64,000 bases of DNA from Flavobacterium hibernum (GTDB lineage: Bacteria > Bacteroidota > Bacteroidia > Flavobacteriales > Flavobacteriaceae): positions 168,045-232,044 of the forward strand of contig NZ_JPRK01000004.1 of assembly GCF_000832125.1 (NCBI RefSeq), given 5' to 3'. The translations under genes were made by a program, and so were the position numbers. This document shows positions 54,683 through 62,551 of the stretch, in pieces; the stretch's first letter is position 1; each line of letters begins with the position of its first letter. Below the pieces are notes generated by a model. It had not been told where the DNA came from, searched no databases, and saw only the letters and a program-made list of their open reading frames with translations.

Positions 54683-54922
54683 TTACCCCTCATATATTTC
54701 CCCACGATGTGGTTTTAAAGCATCTCGAACTTGAATCATATTTTCATCGGTTACAACCATAAAAGCAGTTGCATGCATTTCGTTTAAGATAGAAAAGCCA
54801 GTTATGTTTAATGGTAGTTTTTCTATTGTGATGTATTCTTTTAAATGAATTTCATGATGTTCAGCCGTTTTTGCCGAAGCCGGACCACGAAAATCCCAAA
54901 TCAATTTTATTTTTCTAGACAT
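54683..54922 (-). CDS. Small conserved-looking protein of unknown function
   Basis: A 79-residue protein from ATG at 54922 (MSRKIKLIWDFRGPASAKTAE). A longer frame to 54961 runs through a repeat-like stretch and is less likely. It contains HHEIHLKEYITIEKLPLNITG and ends MIQVRDALKPHRGEIYEG, a compact alpha/beta pattern without membrane helices or Cys. I do not recognise the family. The downstream gap carries the GTTTTCAGT hairpins; the upstream gap carries the GAGCGAAGTCGA palindrome. Confidence 0.7.
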   Translation of the reverse strand: MSRKIKLIWDFRGPASAKTAEHHEIHLKEYITIEKLPLNITGFSILNEMHATAFMVVTDENMIQVRDALKPHRGEIYEG

Positions 54923-54998
54923 TTTTTTAAGGTGAAAGGGTTCTAAGGTGCAAAGGTACAAAGGTTCATTTGAAGTTTTACTTTGAAATTATCTTATT

Positions 54999-55054
54999 GT
55001 CAGTTCGAGCGAAGTCGAGAACTGCGTGTGCATTTCGACTTCGCTCAATGTGAC
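54999..55054. repeat. Palindromic element with GAGCGAAGTCGA/TCGACTTCGCTC arms
   Basis: Perfect 12-base inverted repeat (55007-55018 and 55035-55046) with outer GTCA (54999-55002) and TGAC (55051-55054). It is GC-richer than its surroundings and non-coding. Such GTCAnnTCGAGCGAAGTCGA elements recur between genes in many flavobacterial genomes (general knowledge, not checked here). Confidence 0.75.
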
Positions 55055-55112
55055 AGGACTGAATTTTGCAATGCATAAAAATTAGAATTGGTAAAATCTC
55101 ATTTCAAAATAC

Positions 55113-55120
55113 TACTTTTG
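55113..55120 (+). promoter_or_regulatory. -7 element before the FAD oxidoreductase gene
   Basis: TACTTTTG fits TAnnTTTG and lies 47 bases before the ATG at 55168. A TTG at 55088-55090 is 22 bases upstream, near the -33 distance. Confidence 0.55.
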
Positions 55121-55167
55121 CATGTTCTTTTCATAAATAGAAAAGCTAATTGAATAAATAAAACACA

Positions 55168-56724
55168 ATGCCAAGAGAACTTTTACTTCAGGTAACTCCA
55201 GAAATAGCTGCAAACGAATTGTTGCTAAAAGACTATTTGTCTAAACAAATAAAGGTTTTTCCACAGGAAATTCAACATGTTTCTATTTTAAAACGATCTA
55301 TTGATGCGCGACAAAAAGCGATTAAAATCAATTTAAAAGTTATCATATATCTAAAAGGTGAACCTTTTCAGGAAACCAAGATAGAGCTACCTATATATAA
55401 GGATGTTTCTTCAGCTCAGGAAGTAATTGTAGTTGGGGCAGGTCCGGCAGGACTTTTTGCAGCTTTGCAATTAATCGAATTAGGCTTAAAGCCAATTGTA
55501 ATCGAACGCGGAAAAGATGTTCGTGGCCGCCGTCGCGATTTAAAAGCGATAAATGTAGATCATTTAGTTAATGAAGATTCTAACTATTGTTTTGGAGAAG
55601 GTGGAGCAGGAACTTATTCCGACGGAAAATTGTATACACGATCTAAAAAACGTGGCGATGTAACCAGAATTTTAGAGCTTTTAGTTGCTTTTGGAGCTTC
55701 AGAAGATATTTTGGTCGAAGCGCACCCACATATTGGGACGAACAAATTACCTAAAATCATTGAGGATATCCGAAACAAAATCATCGAATTTGGTGGTCAG
55801 GTTTTATTTGATACCAGAGTAACTGATATTTTAGTTAAAAACAATGAGATTGAAGGAATTGTAACTCAAAATGGAGATAAGATTCTTGCTAATAAATTGA
55901 TTTTGGCAACAGGGCATTCAGCACGAGATATTTTTGAATTACTAGATAAGAAGAAAATTTTTATCGAAGCGAAACCTTTTGCATTAGGAGTTCGTGCAGA
56001 GCATTCGCAACAATTAATTGATAGTATTCAATACAGTTGTGATTATCGCGGAGAACATTTGCCTCCGGCACCATATTCAATTGTAAAACAGGTAAACGGT
56101 CGCGGAATGTATTCGTTCTGTATGTGTCCGGGTGGAGTAATTGCACCTTGCGCAACAAGTCCGGGTGAAGTGGTTACAAATGGTTGGTCGCCATCAAAAA
56201 GAGATCAGGTAACGGCAAATTCTGGAATTGTGATCGAATTGAAATTGGAAGATTTTAAGCCTTTTGCAAAATTTGGCGCCTTGGCGGGAATGGAATTTCA
56301 GAAAAGTATTGAACAAAAAGCATGGCATTTGGCTGGGGAAACTCAAAAAGTTCCGGCTCAAAGAATGGTCGATTTTACTCAAAATAAAGTTTCGGCAGAT
56401 ATTCCGAAAACATCCTATGTTCCGGGAACAACTTCGGTAGAAATGGGGCAGGTTTTTCCGGGGTTTTTATCGCAGATTTTACGCGAAGGTTTTAAAGAAT
56501 TTGGAAAATCAATGCGTGGTTATTTAACTAACGAAGCTATTTTGCATGCGCCGGAAAGTAGAACTTCATCGCCAGTTAGAATTCCTAGAGATCCTATTAC
56601 GTATGAGCATTTGCAAATAAAAGGTTTGTATCCTTGCGGAGAAGGAGCAGGTTATGCCGGTGGAATTATTTCGGCAGCAATTGATGGTGAAAAATGCGCT
56701 TTGATGATTGCTGAGACTTTATAA
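55168..56724 (+). CDS. FAD-dependent oxidoreductase (COG2509-like dehydrogenase)
   Basis: A 518-residue flavoprotein. An N-terminal domain of about 85 residues (MPRELLLQVTPEIAANELLL) precedes the FAD-binding Rossmann motif VIVVGAGPAGLFAALQLIELG near residue 90. GRRRDLKAINVD, YCFGEGGAGTYSDGKLYTRSKKRG and the C-terminal GLYPCGEGAGYAGGIISAAIDG match uncharacterised NAD(FAD)-dependent dehydrogenases (COG2509). Substrate unknown. Single gene with its own promoter and a downstream hairpin at 56752-56796. Confidence 0.9.
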   Translation: MPRELLLQVTPEIAANELLLKDYLSKQIKVFPQEIQHVSILKRSIDARQKAIKINLKVIIYLKGEPFQETKIELPIYKDVSSAQEVIVVGAGPAGLFAALQLIELGLKPIVIERGKDVRGRRRDLKAINVDHLVNEDSNYCFGEGGAGTYSDGKLYTRSKKRGDVTRILELLVAFGASEDILVEAHPHIGTNKLPKIIEDIRNKIIEFGGQVLFDTRVTDILVKNNEIEGIVTQNGDKILANKLILATGHSARDIFELLDKKKIFIEAKPFALGVRAEHSQQLIDSIQYSCDYRGEHLPPAPYSIVKQVNGRGMYSFCMCPGGVIAPCATSPGEVVTNGWSPSKRDQVTANSGIVIELKLEDFKPFAKFGALAGMEFQKSIEQKAWHLAGETQKVPAQRMVDFTQNKVSADIPKTSYVPGTTSVEMGQVFPGFLSQILREGFKEFGKSMRGYLTNEAILHAPESRTSSPVRIPRDPITYEHLQIKGLYPCGEGAGYAGGIISAAIDGEKCALMIAETL

Positions 56725-56751
56725 ATAAAAAATACAGTCTAAAAATAATCA

Positions 56752-56796
56752 CCGCGAATTCACGAATTACTTAAGATAAAATTCGTGAATTCGTGG
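56752..56796. repeat. 17-base hairpin CCGCGAATTCACGAATT/AATTCGTGAATTCGTGG
   Basis: Arms at 56752-56768 and 56780-56796 pair over 17 bases with one G-U, around an 11-base loop. It lies 27 bases after the oxidoreductase stop in a convergent gap. Could end transcription in both directions. Confidence 0.8.
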
Positions 56797-56849
56797 CGAA
56801 ATAATAATGAGTTATGTGTATCGTTCCTCAAAATGACAAATTACTGTAA

Positions 56850-56867
56850 AAACTGAAAACTGAAAAC
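56850..56867. repeat. AACTGAAAACTGAAAACT direct repeat
   Basis: Two tandem copies of ACTGAAA(A) just downstream of the quinone oxidoreductase stop (minus strand), the same core word as the 49143 and 54575 hairpins but here without a partner arm. Confidence 0.6.
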
Positions 56868-56872
56868 TACAT

Positions 56873-57832
56873 TTAAGGAATCAAAATAATTTTACCTGTA
56901 CTTTTTCGGCTTTCTAAATAATCGTGCGCCAACTTTCCTTCTGATAATTTAAAAGAAGTTGGTTCTGAAAGTGTAATTTTTCCTTGAATAATCCAATTGA
57001 ATAATTGAGTTGTACGTTTAATTCTTTCTTCTTTAGAGTTTAAATAACTCCATAAATCTCCACCAGTTAAAGTTTTTGACGTGTCCATTAACATTCTCGG
57101 GTCTACAGGTTCTGGATCTCCACCTGCCATTCCAAAGAAAACAACTTGTCCACATTCTTTTGTAACTTCAAAGCTATCCATTAATGTGCTTCCAATGCTA
57201 TCGTAAACAACATCGACTCCATTTGGGATAGTTTTAAAAACTTGCGATTTCCAATCTTCATTATATAGGAAAACATGATCTGCTCCCTGTTCAATAGCAA
57301 CTTTTGCTTTATCAGATGATGAGGTTAAACCAATAACATTCGCGCCCAAAAGTTTGCTGATTTGCGTTAAAAACTGGCCAACTCCTCCGGCAACAGCGTG
57401 AATTAATACTGTTTCGCCTTTTGTGGTTTTATGACTGTCTGTTGCTAAATAATGTGCGGTTAAACCCTGCAATAATATAGAAGCGGCAGTTTCGAAGGAA
57501 ATAGCTTCCGGAAGTGGTAAAACGTGATTTATATTTACGGCAACTAATTCGGCATTTGCAAAAGGAACATCGGCGAAAGCCACACGATCTCCAGCTTTAT
57601 ATCCTGGATGATTATTAGCGTCAACTACAATTCCAGCGCCTTCGTAACCTGCGATAAATGGCGGATTTCCTTTTAAATGATAGTTTCCTTTTCGTTTGCA
57701 AACATCGGCAAAATTTAATCCGATGGCTTTCATCTCGACTAAAATTTCATCGTTTTTTAATTGCGGATTTGGAATTTCGATATATTCCAGAACATCTGAA
57801 TTTCCAAAAGAAGAAAAGGTAAGTGCTTTCAT
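56873..57832 (-). CDS. Quinone oxidoreductase (NADPH, MDR superfamily)
   Basis: Medium-chain dehydrogenase/reductase of 319 residues, without the Cys-rich structural zinc loop, hence quinone-oxidoreductase-like. KALTFSSFGNSDVLEYIEIP at the N-terminus, AIGLNFADVCKRKGNY near residue 36, GYEGAGIVVDA near 65, the NADPH-binding VLIHAVAGGVGQFLTQISKLLGA near residue 140 and the C-terminal LSEGKLAHDYLESRKSTGKIIL are typical of Qor. Confidence 0.92.
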   Translation of the reverse strand: MKALTFSSFGNSDVLEYIEIPNPQLKNDEILVEMKAIGLNFADVCKRKGNYHLKGNPPFIAGYEGAGIVVDANNHPGYKAGDRVAFADVPFANAELVAVNINHVLPLPEAISFETAASILLQGLTAHYLATDSHKTTKGETVLIHAVAGGVGQFLTQISKLLGANVIGLTSSSDKAKVAIEQGADHVFLYNEDWKSQVFKTIPNGVDVVYDSIGSTLMDSFEVTKECGQVVFFGMAGGDPEPVDPRMLMDTSKTLTGGDLWSYLNSKEERIKRTTQLFNWIIQGKITLSEPTSFKLSEGKLAHDYLESRKSTGKIILIP

Positions 57833-57875
57833 TTTAATTAAAATTTAGGAATACAAAGTTCGGTAAAATTTAACG

Positions 57876-57940
57876 ACAGATTAAAAAGATTTTCAGAGTG
57901 TTGCTTCGAATTATAATCAATGCTAATCTTTTTAATCTGT
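57876..57940. repeat. 16-base inverted repeat ACAGATTAAAAAGATT/AATCTTTTTAATCTGT
   Basis: Perfect arms at 57876-57891 and 57925-57940 with a 33-base spacer, filling most of the 121-base gap between the aminopeptidase end and the quinone oxidoreductase start. The core CAGATTAAA also appears in the inverted repeat at 59486-59543. Confidence 0.8.
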
Positions 57941-57953
57941 GGAGAAAAGTGAA

Positions 57954-59369
57954 TTATATTTTAGGAAATTTCATGTCGTTGAAAGTACTTTTTTCTGCTG
58001 CGAGTTTTTCAATATCCTGCCATTTTCTTGGAGAATCAGCAGATAAATTTTCGTACGTATCTTTTTTAATGGCAATATCATCTTCGATACGAACACCAAT
58101 ATTCCACCATTTTTTATCGCACTTACTACCTGCCGGAATATAAATTCCAGGTTCAACGGTTATGATCATGTTTTCTTTTAGAGCGCTTTGCGGACCTTTA
58201 AAAGTAAATTTGTCGTGAACGTCCAGACCTAAAAAATGTGAACATGAATGTGGATAGTAAAGTTTTACATCTTTTGGATCGGTTATAATTCCTAATTTTA
58301 TTAAGCCTTTTGCTAAAACTTCTTTGGCGGTAGCGTTTAAGTCGATAAGAGGGGTTCCTTCTTTACAGATTTTAAAAACAGCTTCTTGCGCGTCATAAAC
58401 CAATTGATAAATTGCTTTTTGTTCTTCTGTAAATTTCCCATTGGCAGGAATTGTTCTGGTGACATCTGCAGAATAACCGTGATATTCAGAGCCAACATCC
58501 ATTAATAATAGTTGATTATCTATTTTCGTGCTATTGTTTTCTTCGTAATGTAAAATACATCCGTTGGCGCCAGCACCTACAATTGGGTTGTAACCTTCGC
58601 CTTCAGCACCATATCTTTTGTGAATATAAGTATGGATTCCTTCTGCTTCATTTTCGCTCATTTGTGGACCAACAGCTTTCATGACTTCGTTGTGCGCGAT
58701 ACACGAAAGTTTAACGGTTTTACGCATTAACTCCATTTCTTCGGGAGTTTTTATTTCTCTCAACGAGTTTGTAATGTCGGCGAAAAGGTCTAGTGAAGTA
58801 TTGTCATTTGTTGTAATTCCAGCCTTAGTTTTAAAAGATTGAAGTAAGCCAAAAAGATCAAAACCAGTTTGATTTGCGTTAAGATCTGTTGGGATTTTAT
58901 CGTAAATAATTTTGTCAAATTTTTTGAAATTTATAGGAAAGTCTTTAAAGTCTCTTCCATTGTAAACTGCTGTAAAACCAAGTTGAGATTTAGTTCCCTC
59001 AATGCCTAGTCGTCTGCCTGTCCAAGTTTCCTTTTTTGGATCTCTTTCTCTAATAAAGAATACTTCATTATAAGTTTCACCAGTTCCTTGATTTTCTTTA
59101 AAAATTAATAAAACTGCATCTGGTTCTTTGTAGCCGCTTAAATAATATAAATCTGGATTTTGATGAAACTTGTAATTCATATCATTAGAAAAAACTCTTT
59201 CGGGATATGAAAAAATTACTGCTACAGAATTTGCTGGCATCAAGTTTCTAAAAGCTTCTCTTCGTCCTTTATGAAATTCTTTAGACAGATAATCAGTAGG
59301 GAGGTTTTCTTGCGAATGAGATTGATTTACAGTAAATAAGAAAGCAAAGAACAAGATTATTTGTTTCAT
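57954..59369 (-). CDS. Exported aminopeptidase P (Xaa-Pro aminopeptidase)
   Basis: M24-family metallopeptidase of 471 residues from ATG 59369 (MKQIILFFAFLFTVNQSHSQ), which gives a clear signal peptide; a longer frame to 59414 would bury it. N-terminal domain: NSVAVIFSYPERVFSNDMNYKF, NPDLYYLSGYKEPDAVLL. Catalytic domain: LLMDVGSEYHGYSADVTRTI (two Asp ligands), YPHSCSHFLGLDVHD (His), IITVEPGIYIP (Glu) and IGVRIEDDI (Glu). Expected in the periplasm, removing N-terminal residues before proline. Confidence 0.93.
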   Translation of the reverse strand: MKQIILFFAFLFTVNQSHSQENLPTDYLSKEFHKGRREAFRNLMPANSVAVIFSYPERVFSNDMNYKFHQNPDLYYLSGYKEPDAVLLIFKENQGTGETYNEVFFIRERDPKKETWTGRRLGIEGTKSQLGFTAVYNGRDFKDFPINFKKFDKIIYDKIPTDLNANQTGFDLFGLLQSFKTKAGITTNDNTSLDLFADITNSLREIKTPEEMELMRKTVKLSCIAHNEVMKAVGPQMSENEAEGIHTYIHKRYGAEGEGYNPIVGAGANGCILHYEENNSTKIDNQLLLMDVGSEYHGYSADVTRTIPANGKFTEEQKAIYQLVYDAQEAVFKICKEGTPLIDLNATAKEVLAKGLIKLGIITDPKDVKLYYPHSCSHFLGLDVHDKFTFKGPQSALKENMIITVEPGIYIPAGSKCDKKWWNIGVRIEDDIAIKKDTYENLSADSPRKWQDIEKLAAEKSTFNDMKFPKI

Positions 59370-59485
59370 TTCTTGGTTTTTTGATGAGTAGTTTTGGTTT
59401 TTTGGTCGTTGCAAATTACAAAAAATATGAATTGATTTTAAAGGAAAAGGTTTGCTGTGAATTACGCGAATTATTATATTTTTTT

Positions 59486-59543
59486 GCCACAGATTAAAGG
59501 ATTCTTTGGATTGTAAATCTGTGAAAATCTTCTAATCTGTGGC
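59486..59543. repeat. Inverted repeat GCCACAGATTA/TAATCTGTGGC
   Basis: Arms at 59486-59496 and 59533-59543 (11 perfect; about 18 with mismatches, GCCACAGATTAAAGGATT against AATCTTCTAATCTGTGGC). Inside, GTAAATCTGTG at about 59513-59523 is a third partial copy. Same CACAGATTA core as 57876-57940. Confidence 0.75.
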
Positions 59544-59547
59544 TAAA

Positions 59548-59581
59548 AAAAAACAAAAAAACCGTCCACAAAAATGGACGG
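59548..59581 (-). terminator. Rho-independent terminator of msrB-msrA
   Basis: CCGTCCA (59562-59568) and TGGACGG (59575-59581) form a 7-base GC-rich stem with a six-base loop. On the minus strand it is followed by a T-rich run (59545-59561), 27 bases after the msrA stop. A classical intrinsic terminator. Confidence 0.9.
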
Positions 59582-59608
59582 CAAGCTTGAATTAACAATT
59601 ATATTAAC

Positions 59609-60217
59609 CTATTTCTTTTTGAGTTTGTCTTTGAAGACTTTCTCGAATTTTTCTATTTTCGGCTGAATCACCATTTTGCAATACGGTTGATTTTTATTAT
59701 TTGCATAATAATTTTGATGATCGTCTTCTGCTTTATAAAAAGCTTTAAAAGGTTCTACTTTTGTTACAATTGGACTATTGTATACTTTTGCTTTATTAAG
59801 TTCTGCAATAATACTTTGCGCAGCTTTTTTTTGCTCATCGTTTTTATAAAAAATTACAGAACGGTATTGTGTGCCAACATCAGCTCCTTGTCGATTTAAG
59901 GTAGTTGGATCGTGAACAGTAAAGAAAACTTTAAAAATTTCATTTATATCCGTAATGTTTTTGTCGTATGTAATCTGGACTACTTCGGCGTGCCCAGTCT
60001 TTCCGGTACAAACTTCTTCATAACTTGGGTTGGCAACATTTCCGCCAGAGAAACCAGAAACCACAGATTTTACACCATCAAGATTTTCATAAACAGCTTC
60101 AACACACCAGTAGCATCCGCCACCAAGTGTAATGGTTTCAAGATTTGAAGCTTTTTTGTTTTGCGAAAATCCATTTAAGGATAAAGCTAAAATGCAGATT
60201 AGAAATATATTTTTCAT
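59609..60217 (-). CDS. msrA: Peptide methionine-S-sulfoxide reductase, exported
   Basis: Repairs methionine-(S)-sulfoxide. From ATG 60217 the 202-residue protein has a signal peptide (MKNIFLICILALSLNGFSQ), so it is probably periplasmic. Catalytic motif LGGGCYWCVEAVYENLDGV near residue 33, SGFSGGNVANPSYEEVCTGKTGHAEVVQ and VHDPTTLNRQGADVGTQYRSVIF follow. The upstream frame to 60256 overlaps msrB and would lose the signal. Coupled with msrB (gap 7 bases). Confidence 0.96.
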   Translation of the reverse strand: MKNIFLICILALSLNGFSQNKKASNLETITLGGGCYWCVEAVYENLDGVKSVVSGFSGGNVANPSYEEVCTGKTGHAEVVQITYDKNITDINEIFKVFFTVHDPTTLNRQGADVGTQYRSVIFYKNDEQKKAAQSIIAELNKAKVYNSPIVTKVEPFKAFYKAEDDHQNYYANNKNQPYCKMVIQPKIEKFEKVFKDKLKKK

Positions 60218-60224
60218 GTTTTTA

Positions 60225-60779
60225 TTATTTATTATCAGGAACAAAGTCAAGAGCAATTGAATTCATGCAATAGCGTTTTCCCGTTGGAGGAGGTCCATCA
60301 TCAAATAAATGTCCTAAATGTCCACCGCAACGACCGCAAAGCGCTTCGGTTCTTTCCATTCCAAGTGAATTATCTTCTTTGTAAATAACACTTTTTTTAT
60401 TGTCTTGTTCAAAGAAACTTGGCCATCCGCAACTACTTGCGAATTTTGCACCAGATCTAAATAGTTTATTACCGCATGATGCACAATAGTAAGTGCCTTT
60501 TTCGTCGGTATTCCAATATTTGCCAGTAAAAGGTCTTTCTGTATCAGCATTTCGCATTACATCATAAACATCTGCTGGTAATACCTTTTTCCATTCGGCA
60601 TTTGTCACATTTAATTTTGTTGTATCTGTATTAGAATAGTACGGATTTTCGGGTTTACTTATTTTGTTTTCCATAACAACTGTTTTTGTTTGTGGTTGTT
60701 TTGTGTTTTGTCCGCAGGCTTGCAGGATGAAAAGTGGTATTAAAAAGCAAAGGCTGAAAAATAGATTTTTTGTTTTCAT
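60225..60779 (-). CDS. msrB: Peptide methionine-R-sulfoxide reductase, lipoprotein
   Basis: Repairs methionine-(R)-sulfoxide. The 184-residue protein begins with a lipoprotein signal (FFSLCFLIPLFILQACGQN; lipobox LQAC near residue 22). Zinc-binding CASCGNKLF and ALCGRCGGHLGH, substrate motif SSCGWPSFFEQ and the catalytic Cys in GKRYCMNSIALDF are present. It leads the msrB-msrA operon; a TAnnTTTG element lies just upstream. Confidence 0.96.
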   Translation of the reverse strand: MKTKNLFFSLCFLIPLFILQACGQNTKQPQTKTVVMENKISKPENPYYSNTDTTKLNVTNAEWKKVLPADVYDVMRNADTERPFTGKYWNTDEKGTYYCASCGNKLFRSGAKFASSCGWPSFFEQDNKKSVIYKEDNSLGMERTEALCGRCGGHLGHLFDDGPPPTGKRYCMNSIALDFVPDNK

Positions 60780-60806
60780 TGTTTTAGTGCTTTAATTCTG
60801 GTATTT

Positions 60807-60814
60807 CAAAGGTA
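60807..60814 (-). promoter_or_regulatory. -7 element of the msrB-msrA operon
   Basis: Minus-strand TACCTTTG fits TAnnTTTG, 28 bases before the msrB ATG. The rest of the 294-base divergent gap (60780-61073) holds the idi promoter and AT-rich DNA with nothing else recognised. Confidence 0.55.
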
Positions 60815-61025
60815 CGATGAGTTTTGGCATTGAAATATCGTATAATTTACAATTGAGTTTTTTTTAAGTATGTTTTAACTTTTTCTTATTTACGTAAAAT
60901 AAGAGGTTGCAGTTTTTAACGCTTATTTTTAAAGGTTTTTTGAAGTTAATTAAAATGTATTGTATTGTGTTTCAGTTTTATATAAAATGCAATGCTCGTT
61001 AAACTTTTCACAATCTTTCCTAGGA

Positions 61026-61056
61026 TTTTCAAGCCATTTCTTTTTTCGTATTTTTG
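61026..61056 (+). promoter_or_regulatory. Promoter of idi
   Basis: TTTTC (61026-61030), an 18-base spacer and TATTTTTG (61049-61056) resemble the Bacteroidota -33/-7 pair. The ATG at 61074 is 17 bases further, so the leader is very short and the longer reading frame from 60960 would begin upstream of the promoter. Confidence 0.55.
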
Positions 61057-61073
61057 TTTGTACAAAACGCCGT

Positions 61074-61601
61074 ATGATAGAAGAAAACGTAATATTAGTT
61101 AATCAAAACGATGAGCAAATTGGCTTAATGCCAAAATTAGAAGCTCATGAAAAAGCGGTCTTACATCGCGCTTTCTCGGTTTTTATTTTAAATAGTAAAA
61201 ACGAAATGATGCTTCAGCAGAGAGCACATCAAAAATACCATTCACCTTTACTTTGGACAAATACATGCTGTAGTCATCAGCGTGAAGGTGAGACGAATGT
61301 TCAGGCCGGAAGCCGAAGATTATTTGAAGAAATGGGATTTAGAACTGAATTGAAAGAATTATTTCATTTTATTTATAAAGCTCCTTTTGATAATGGTTTG
61401 ACTGAGCATGAACTTGACCATGTTATGATTGGGTATTATAACGAAAAGCCCGAAATAAACACTGATGAGGTGGAAGATTGGAAATGGATGAAAATTGAAG
61501 ATGTAAAAACAGATATTCAGAAACAGCCCGAAATATATACCGTGTGGTTCAAAATAATTTTTGATGAGTTTTATCATTATTTAGAAGATCACAAAATTTA
61601 A
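61074..61601 (+). CDS. idi: Isopentenyl-diphosphate delta-isomerase, type 1
   Basis: Interconverts IPP and DMAPP in isoprenoid synthesis (also feeding undecaprenol for glycan assembly). The 175-residue Nudix-fold protein from ATG 61074 has LVNQNDEQIGLMPKLEAHEK at the N-terminus, the catalytic Cys region LWTNTCCSHQREGE near residue 63, the Nudix-like RRLFEEMGF near residue 80 and ELDHVMIG with the catalytic Glu near residue 115. Confidence 0.95.
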   Translation: MIEENVILVNQNDEQIGLMPKLEAHEKAVLHRAFSVFILNSKNEMMLQQRAHQKYHSPLLWTNTCCSHQREGETNVQAGSRRLFEEMGFRTELKELFHFIYKAPFDNGLTEHELDHVMIGYYNEKPEINTDEVEDWKWMKIEDVKTDIQKQPEIYTVWFKIIFDEFYHYLEDHKI

Positions 61602-61623
61602 ACCAGACTAACCAACAACCTAA

Positions 61624-62037
61624 ATGAAAGTAACCATATCAAGAAAAGCACATTTTAATGCTGCACATCGATTGCACAGGAAAGATTGGTCATTTGAAAA
61701 AAACGATGCCGTTTTTGGAAAATGCAATAATCCCAATTTTCATGGTCATAATTATGGTTTAACAGTAAGTGTTACAGGAAAAATTGACCCAGAAACTGGT
61801 TTTGTTTTAGATGTGAAAGTATTAGCGGATATTATACGAGAAGAAGTAGAAATACCGTTTGATCACAAAAATCTGAATCTGGATGTTCCGGAATTTCAAG
61901 ATTTGAATCCAACTGCCGAAAATATTGCGGTTGTGATATGGAATAAAATTAGAAAAAGAATTCAAGCCGATTTTGACTTAGAAATTGTTTTGAATGAAAC
62001 GGACCGCAATTTTGTAACTTATAAAGGAGAAGAATAA
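61624..62037 (+). CDS. 6-pyruvoyl/6-carboxy-tetrahydropterin synthase family
   Basis: T-fold enzyme of 137 residues acting on dihydroneopterin triphosphate (queuosine or pterin pathway). Zinc ligands and catalytic sites are visible: ISRKAHFNAAHRL (His), GKCNNPNFHGHNYGL (Cys and HxH), VLDVKVLADIIREEV and FDHKNLN (Asp/His). The CNNPNxHGHNY form is like the PTPS branch. It ends directly before the peroxiredoxin gene. Confidence 0.93.
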   Translation: MKVTISRKAHFNAAHRLHRKDWSFEKNDAVFGKCNNPNFHGHNYGLTVSVTGKIDPETGFVLDVKVLADIIREEVEIPFDHKNLNLDVPEFQDLNPTAENIAVVIWNKIRKRIQADFDLEIVLNETDRNFVTYKGEE

Positions 62038-62496
62038 ATGTCATTAAAAATAGGAGATATAGTTCCGAATTTTACTGCGAAAGATAGTCATGGAGAAGTT
62101 TTTGAAAGCCAAAGTATTTTGGGTCGAAAACCAATCGTGATTTATTTTTACCCAAAAGATAATACGCCCGGATGTACCACAGAAGCCTGTAGTTTTAGAG
62201 ATCAGTACGAAGATTTTAAGGATCTTGGAGCTGAAGTTATTGGAATAAGTAGTGACAGTGTAAAATCGCATCATAAATTTGCTAACAAGCATAAATTGCC
62301 TTTCATTTTACTATCAGATCAAGATAAAAAATTACGTCATCTTTTTGGTGTGCGCGACACATTATTTGGTCTGTTGCCAGGAAGAGTAACTTATGTTATT
62401 GATAAAAATGGTGTTGTTATTTTAATTTTTGATAGTATGAATGCCGCAAAGCATATTCCGAAAGCAATGGAGACTATTAAAGAATTAGTATTGTAG
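62038..62496 (+). CDS. bcp: Thioredoxin-dependent thiol peroxidase (Bcp/PrxQ)
   Basis: Peroxiredoxin of 152 residues. YFYPKDNTPGCTTEACSFRD contains the peroxidatic Cys46 and resolving Cys51 of the PrxQ class. VIGISSDSVKSHHKFANKH and VRDTLFGLLPGRVTYVIDKNG follow. Starts directly after the preceding stop, so co-transcribed. Confidence 0.95.
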   Translation: MSLKIGDIVPNFTAKDSHGEVFESQSILGRKPIVIYFYPKDNTPGCTTEACSFRDQYEDFKDLGAEVIGISSDSVKSHHKFANKHKLPFILLSDQDKKLRHLFGVRDTLFGLLPGRVTYVIDKNGVVILIFDSMNAAKHIPKAMETIKELVL

Positions 62497-62551
62497 AAAA
62501 AAGAGTCATATCGGTAATCGATAAGTGATAATATTATAACCAAAAACAAAT

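Noticed and set aside
60960..61073. N-terminal extension of idi
   Set aside because: It would start upstream of a good -7 promoter element and adds residues not found in the enzyme family.
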